The notes beneath the pieces were generated by a model. The model searched no databases. It had not been told where the DNA came from and saw only the letters and a list, made by a program, of their open reading frames with translations. A program made the translations under genes and the position numbers. From positions 1 through 9,862 of the forward strand of contig JBHHZI010000122.1 in assembly GCA_046757965.1 (NCBI GenBank): a stretch of DNA of 9,862 nt, given 5' to 3'. Positions 7,326 through 9,862 of this stretch are shown here, piece by piece (within the stretch, counting starts at the first letter, position 1; every line of letters starts with the position of its first letter). The DNA comes from JBHHZI01 sp046757965. Its GTDB lineage: Bacteria; Acidobacteriota; Polarisedimenticolia; SMYD01.

Positions 7326-8233
7326 CGCAGTCCCGACGGGAGGATGAAGAACCTTCTCCCCGCTCCGAGTTCGTACGCAACGGACGGTGGAGTGATCTCC
7401 GGGGTGTCGAGCCAGCCGAAGAAGGTGGCGAGAGCGTCCCAAAACATCTCGAATGGAGGTAGTTCGGGAAGCTGGCTGCCGAGCATGTGCACCCACTGGG
7501 CGCGAATTTCCTCGCGACGTGGGGTGACGGCGTCCAAGGTAGGCTCTGTCAACGCCTTGAAGGTACATTTTTGGCGCAAGACGCTCCGGACTCGAGCCAC
7601 ATGGTCATCGGCTTCGGGTCGCCGGAAAAGGTGGACTACGTCATAGAGGTCGCGGGCACGTCCCCGCTCACCCAACGCGCGGACCTTTTCCGCGAACACC
7701 TCGACGTAGTCGTAGCAGAGTACGGTCATTCCGTCCGGGAGTTGATCGCTGTAGTCGTGTGCCACAACCAGTCGCGTCGGAGTTTCGACTACGATCTCGT
7801 CGGCCGTAAGATCGAGCTTGATACGGGGCATCACCGGAATGCCGAGAGGACCTCGATAGTACACACGCCCTTGTACCGCTGGCTTCCCGCCGCGCAGGTT
7901 CTCGTAGAGGTCGAATCGAAGCCGATCTACCGGAATGTCGATGCCAACGTGTTCGTACAGCGTTTCGGCGATTTCTCGAAAGACGTGTTCCAAGAAGGTC
8001 GGATCGAGATGAGTTGGGTCGAGGAGAGTAAAGTCGAGATCTTCGGAGAATCTGTAGGTTTCAACGTGGATCTTCTTCAGACAGGTTCCCCCCTTGAACA
8101 CCCAGTCCTCCGAGATTTCGGGGTGCCTGCCAATCTCTTGTAGCAGCCAACCGAGAACGTAGTCTTTTTCTACGACGCTCGGTTGAAGCGACAGAACACG
8201 GGCACGTTCGAGGATCTCATCTTTGCTAATCAT
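7259..8233 (-). CDS. abiEii: AbiEii-type nucleotidyltransferase toxin (type IV toxin-antitoxin)
   Basis: A 324-residue protein of the AbiEii/AbiGii (DUF1814) nucleotidyltransferase family, the toxin of AbiE abortive-infection systems. The related MenT toxins add nucleotides to tRNA 3' ends. Active-site motifs are present: the KGGT loop (47-50), SEDLDF (63-68) with Asp65 and Asp67, IKLDLT (138-143) with Lys139 and Asp141, and the helical EVFAEKVRAL...RARDLYD block (178-198). EKDYVLGWLL (22-31) is the typical N-terminal helix. The ATG at 8233 overlaps the abiEi stop by eight bases and is preferred because the fold starts there; ATG 8254 would add seven residues. The last 20 or so residues after about 305 do not look family-like and run opposite the better WYL frame, so the true product may end differently. 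The catalytic residues are intact, so it is probably active. Confidence 0.93.
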   Translation of the reverse strand: MISKDEILERARVLSLQPSVVEKDYVLGWLLQEIGRHPEISEDWVFKGGTCLKKIHVETYRFSEDLDFTLLDPTHLDPTFLEHVFREIAETLYEHVGIDIPVDRLRFDLYENLRGGKPAVQGRVYYRGPLGIPVMPRIKLDLTADEIVVETPTRLVVAHDYSDQLPDGMTVLCYDYVEVFAEKVRALGERGRARDLYDVVHLFRRPEADDHVARVRSVLRQKCTFKALTEPTLDAVTPRREEIRAQWVHMLGSQLPELPPFEMFWDALATFFGWLDTPEITPPSVAYELGAGRRFFILPSGLRCAGLAREFSMRSASRPLTIFA

Positions 8234-9023
8234 GGATGGGACGCGCCCAGTCATCTGGCACGCGGAGCCGCCAGCGCGACACCACCCGTGGACAAGGCAT
8301 CGCTGGATCCAGATGTGTGAGACCGCGAGTTAGATTTCGCCTGCAACGCTCAAGCGTTTCCCCCTCCGTTATTCCCCGACGCTCTAACAAATATCCCAAG
8401 CGCTTGAACACCGCACCGTTTCCGAGTCGTTCCGCATAGCGAAGGAGATCCTCAATTCGCGAATCTCGGGCGCCGACGAAGTTGGTCAGGCAATCAGCGA
8501 GATGCTGGATGCCGGGTCCCGCCTCCGGTCGCGAGAGCATGTCGACGAGGGTACGTGTCGGATCCGATATGGGGATGCGTGTCGCGCCAACCCAATGCGT
8601 TCGCACCCCGAATACGGGTCCTGTGGCTGAGAAGATGACGTAGGTAATGCCGGCCCGTAGAATCCGTCGGTGCCGGCGAGTCCCGAGCACACACACGTCG
8701 CGGAAGAGTTGCTCGGTGAGGTCCCAATGATGTGCCGCTGTCCACCCGCCAACGTAACCTCTCGGAATGAGGTGTGGTACGACAAGCCACGGGTCTTCGA
8801 GTGGCGCCTCCGCACTCGAGCGTTCGAGCGGAATCGGCACGTAGTGGCCCCGCTGGATTCGCTTGAGCCATCCCTGCGTCGTCCAGCGTGCCAACCGTTT
8901 CGCGGCAGTTCGGCGATCGATCCCCAGAGCCGACGCGGCGTCAGCCACCGTGATCCATCCGTCGGTCTGTTGCAGGACCTTGGCGATCTCCTCACGAGAT
9001 TGGGAACTGCGAAATAGCGTCAT
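8226..9023 (-). CDS. abiEi: AbiEi-type antitoxin and transcriptional repressor
   Basis: A 265-residue AbiEi-family protein, the antitoxin half of AbiE. Family knowledge: an N-terminal winged helix-turn-helix represses its own promoter, while the C-terminal domain is needed to neutralise AbiEii without forming a stable complex (type IV). Here the winged helix spans about 10-64, with ITVADAASALGIDRRTA as helix-turn-helix and LKRIQRGHYVPI as wing. The central domain has GGWTAAHHWDLTEQ (92-105), the usual AbiEi signature, and ISDPTRTLVDML. The ATG at 9023 is the only good start. No Shine-Dalgarno is visible; TTTTGACGTACT precedes it. It is first in the operon, overlaps abiEii by 8 bases, and has a perfect inverted repeat in its promoter. 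Codon use is less GC-rich than in flanking genes, suggesting acquisition. Confidence 0.92.
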   Translation of the reverse strand: MTLFRSSQSREEIAKVLQQTDGWITVADAASALGIDRRTAAKRLARWTTQGWLKRIQRGHYVPIPLERSSAEAPLEDPWLVVPHLIPRGYVGGWTAAHHWDLTEQLFRDVCVLGTRRHRRILRAGITYVIFSATGPVFGVRTHWVGATRIPISDPTRTLVDMLSRPEAGPGIQHLADCLTNFVGARDSRIEDLLRYAERLGNGAVFKRLGYLLERRGITEGETLERCRRNLTRGLTHLDPAMPCPRVVSRWRLRVPDDWARPIHD

Positions 9024-9037
9024 AGTACGTCAAAAGT

Positions 9038-9066
9038 ATCATAGTTCCCCCAAAATGGGAACTATA
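9038..9066 (-). promoter_or_regulatory. abiE promoter with perfect inverted-repeat operator
   Basis: ATAGTTCCC (9041-9049) and GGGAACTAT (9057-9065) are a perfect 9-bp inverted repeat with a 7-base spacer, centred about 30 bases before the abiEi ATG. On the minus strand, two -10-like boxes overlap its ends: TATAGT (9066-9061) and TATGAT (9043-9038). Bound protein would therefore cover the promoter. AbiEi proteins are known to repress their own operon by binding inverted repeats, so this is the expected operator. A good -35 is not visible. Confidence 0.72.
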
Positions 9067-9153
9067 CGTCTCTAGGTATACTGATCGCTCTGGCCCTGCT
9101 CTGTGATTTCCCAGGAACATGACCCGATTCAGGCGCCTGGTCTCTCAGGGTGA

Positions 9154-9164
9154 TGGAGCCAGCG
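9154..9164. repeat. 11-bp direct repeat of the tRNA-Thr 3' end (att-like)
   Basis: TGGAGCCAGCG occurs exactly at 9154-9164 and at 9337-9347, where it is the 3' acceptor end plus CCA of tRNA-Thr. The 183-base spacing encloses the integrase remnant. Duplicated tRNA 3' ends are the normal product of tyrosine-integrase insertion, so this is a candidate attachment-site copy. The core is short, but an exact match to this position is unlikely by chance in a window of this size. Confidence 0.6.
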
Positions 9165-9170
9165 ACGGCT

Positions 9171-9300
9171 CGTCACGCATCCATCCAGCTCACCGTGGAC
9201 ACCTACGGTCGCTGGTTACCGGTAGGTAACAAGGCGTATGGACAAGTTCGACGCGCAACTGAGAGCGCACCGCGAAAAAAGTGGTAGCAAAATCAGAGAG
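9171..9300 (+). pseudogene. C-terminal remnant of a tyrosine recombinase (phage/island integrase)
   Basis: From 9174 the plus strand encodes HASIQLTVDTYGRWLP (9174-9221), the C-terminal box of phage-type integrases. HASIQ corresponds to the usual (G)HASI/HxxT region and the Tyr in VDTYGRW to the catalytic nucleophile. The rest of the enzyme upstream is missing, and an in-frame stop lies at 9120. After GNKA (9225-9236) the expected continuation, MDKFDAQLRAHREKSGSK, lies in the next frame from 9238. One extra base near 9237 has therefore shifted the frame. It is thus both 5'-truncated and frameshifted, and inactive. It ends about 40 bases from the 3' end of tRNA-Thr and marks a former integration event. 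The exact right limit is unclear. Confidence 0.75.
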
Positions 9301-9336
9301 CCACGCAGGCGCACGGCCGCACGTCATTGCAACCCC

Positions 9337-9411
9337 TGGAGCCAGCGCTCGGGGTCGAACCGAGGACCTGCTGATTACGAATCAGCTGCTCTACCACTGA
9401 GCTACGCTGGC
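9337..9411 (-). tRNA. tRNA-Thr (anticodon CGT)
   Basis: The minus strand folds into a complete 75-base tRNA with encoded CCA. The acceptor GCCAGCG pairs fully with CGCTGGC. The D-arm is GCTC-AGTGGTA-GAGC. The anticodon arm GCTGA-TTCGTAA-TCAGC has CGT at the anticodon position, reading ACG (Thr). The variable loop is AGGTC and the T-arm is CTCGG-TTCGACC-CCGAG. The discriminator is T, followed by CCA at 9339-9337. The gene is intact, so integration at its 3' end preserved it. It faces the integrase remnant with its 3' end. Confidence 0.97.
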
Positions 9412-9460
9412 GTCGTGAGCCTGGAAAAGGCGCAAACGGTAGCACACGGCCCGAACCGGC
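9412..9460 (-). promoter_or_regulatory. Probable tRNA-Thr promoter region
   Basis: Upstream of the tRNA 5' end, the minus strand has a weak -10-like TACCGT about 30 bases away, followed by a GC-rich TTTGCGCC discriminator-like stretch, as often seen at growth-rate-controlled stable RNA genes. No clear -35 box is present. Confidence 0.2.
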
Positions 9461-9554
9461 GAAAGGCACGGGGCGCCTGCCCGGCGGGGTCCCGGGCGGC
9501 GAGCAGCGGGAACCACGTCTTCCCGGCCGGGAGCGCGGGCAACGCGCGAGACGC

Positions 9555-9599
9555 TGGTGACGACCGTATCGGCAGGCTATGATGAGTCCCCACCGGAGG
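9555..9599 (+). promoter_or_regulatory. Promoter and ribosome binding site of the small zinc/iron protein gene
   Basis: TATGAT (9578-9583) is a strong -10 box; the -35 (around 9555-9560, TGGTGA) is poor. GGAGG (9595-9599) lies 10 bases before the ATG at 9610 and only one base before an in-frame GTG at 9601, so the ATG is the likely start. Confidence 0.5.
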
Positions 9600-9609
9600 C
9601 GTGAACCCA

Positions 9610-9843
9610 ATGAACGAGATCACCTGCTCCCGCTGCAACCGCACCACCGCCCCGATGCCCCGCGTGCCGTTTCCCGGGGAACTCGGTGAGACCGTTCACC
9701 AGCAGATCTGTGACGTCTGCTGGAAGGAGTGGCTGGGCGCTCAGGTCAACATGATCAACGAGTACCGCCTGACCATGGTCGACCCCGAACATCGGGCGAC
9801 ACTCACCGAGCAGATGAAGCAGTTCCTCGAGCTGAAGCTCTGA
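9610..9843 (+). CDS. Fe(2+)-trafficking protein (YggX)-like, with two CxxC pairs
   Basis: A 77-residue cytoplasmic protein. Its core FPGELGETVHQQI (21-33), WKEWLGAQ (38-45), MINEYRL (48-54), DPEHRATLTEQM (58-69) and FLEL follow the order of YggX, the small protein linked to iron handling and protection of Fe-S clusters. Unlike classical YggX, which has a single N-terminal Cys, this version has Cys6-x-x-Cys9 near the start and Cys34-x-x-Cys37 in the middle, a likely structural Zn site. This resembles CxxC-bearing YggX relatives I recall from several GC-rich phyla. It has its own promoter and a good Shine-Dalgarno, and stands next to tRNA-Thr outside the AbiE segment. The homology is good; an iron role is inferred. 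Confidence 0.85.
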   Translation: MNEITCSRCNRTTAPMPRVPFPGELGETVHQQICDVCWKEWLGAQVNMINEYRLTMVDPEHRATLTEQMKQFLELKL

Positions 9844-9862
9844 CGCCACTCCCGGTGATCCC

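Noticed and set aside
7487..8143. Plus-strand frame of 218 codons within abiEii
   Set aside because: It is antisense to the conserved nucleotidyltransferase, with no domain or ribosome binding site.
9238..9582. Plus-strand open frame of 114 codons across the tRNA
   Set aside because: Its first 20 or so codons are the frameshifted integrase tail; the rest reads antisense through tRNA-Thr and is not protein-coding.
1..9862. CRISPR array, rRNA, or complete insertion sequence
   Set aside because: No regularly spaced repeats, rRNA-like conserved stretches, or transposase with terminal repeats were seen on either strand.

Overview
This is a chromosomal window from a GC-rich, Gram-negative-type bacterium. 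Codons ending in G or C dominate from 1 to about 6450 and again from about 9420 to the end. The gene set (ISOC-type hydrolase, HDIG protein, ABC-2 exporter, B12-type radical SAM enzyme, YaiI/DUF188, Fe(2+)-trafficking-like protein) does not fix the phylum. A proteobacterium or an acidobacterium-like lineage would both fit. All calls come from reading the sequence and from remembered family features; no search was run.

Housekeeping-like part, 1-6450. Two minus-strand genes, an HDIG-type metal hydrolase (1270-704) and an isochorismatase-fold hydrolase (707-108), overlap by an ATGA and look translationally coupled. Divergent from them is a two-gene ABC exporter operon: ATPase 1580-2347 and a large polytopic permease 2344-4041, also ATGA-coupled. 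The 309-bp divergent spacer carries three alternating copies of an 8-bp GC-rich inverted element. After a stem-loop comes a stand-alone radical SAM enzyme with an N-terminal B12-binding-like domain (4222-5910), of unknown substrate. A convergent YaiI/YqxD (DUF188) gene follows (6450-5950), probably GTG-started.

Accessory part, about 6800-9350. Base composition drops visibly. Three overlapping minus-strand genes form an AbiE-type (type IV toxin-antitoxin, abortive infection) cassette: abiEi antitoxin/repressor (9023-8226), abiEii nucleotidyltransferase toxin (8233-7259), and a third gene for a WYL-type domain plus a C-terminal zinc-finger-like segment (about 7325-6843). The third reading frame starts inside the abiEii tail, so it is either a coupled accessory gene or the broken-off end of a former fusion. 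A perfect 9-bp inverted repeat sits in the promoter of abiEi and is a good candidate for its own operator. Upstream lies the decayed C-terminus of a tyrosine integrase, then a tRNA-Thr(CGT) gene (9411-9337, minus). An exact 11-bp copy of the tRNA 3' end lies at 9154-9164, just in front of the integrase remnant. Together these read as the scar of a mobile island at a tRNA-Thr site that carried or attracted the AbiE defence cassette.

Right edge, 9412-9862. The composition returns to GC-rich. A small protein (9610-9843) combines the YggX/Fe(2+)-trafficking core with two CxxC pairs.
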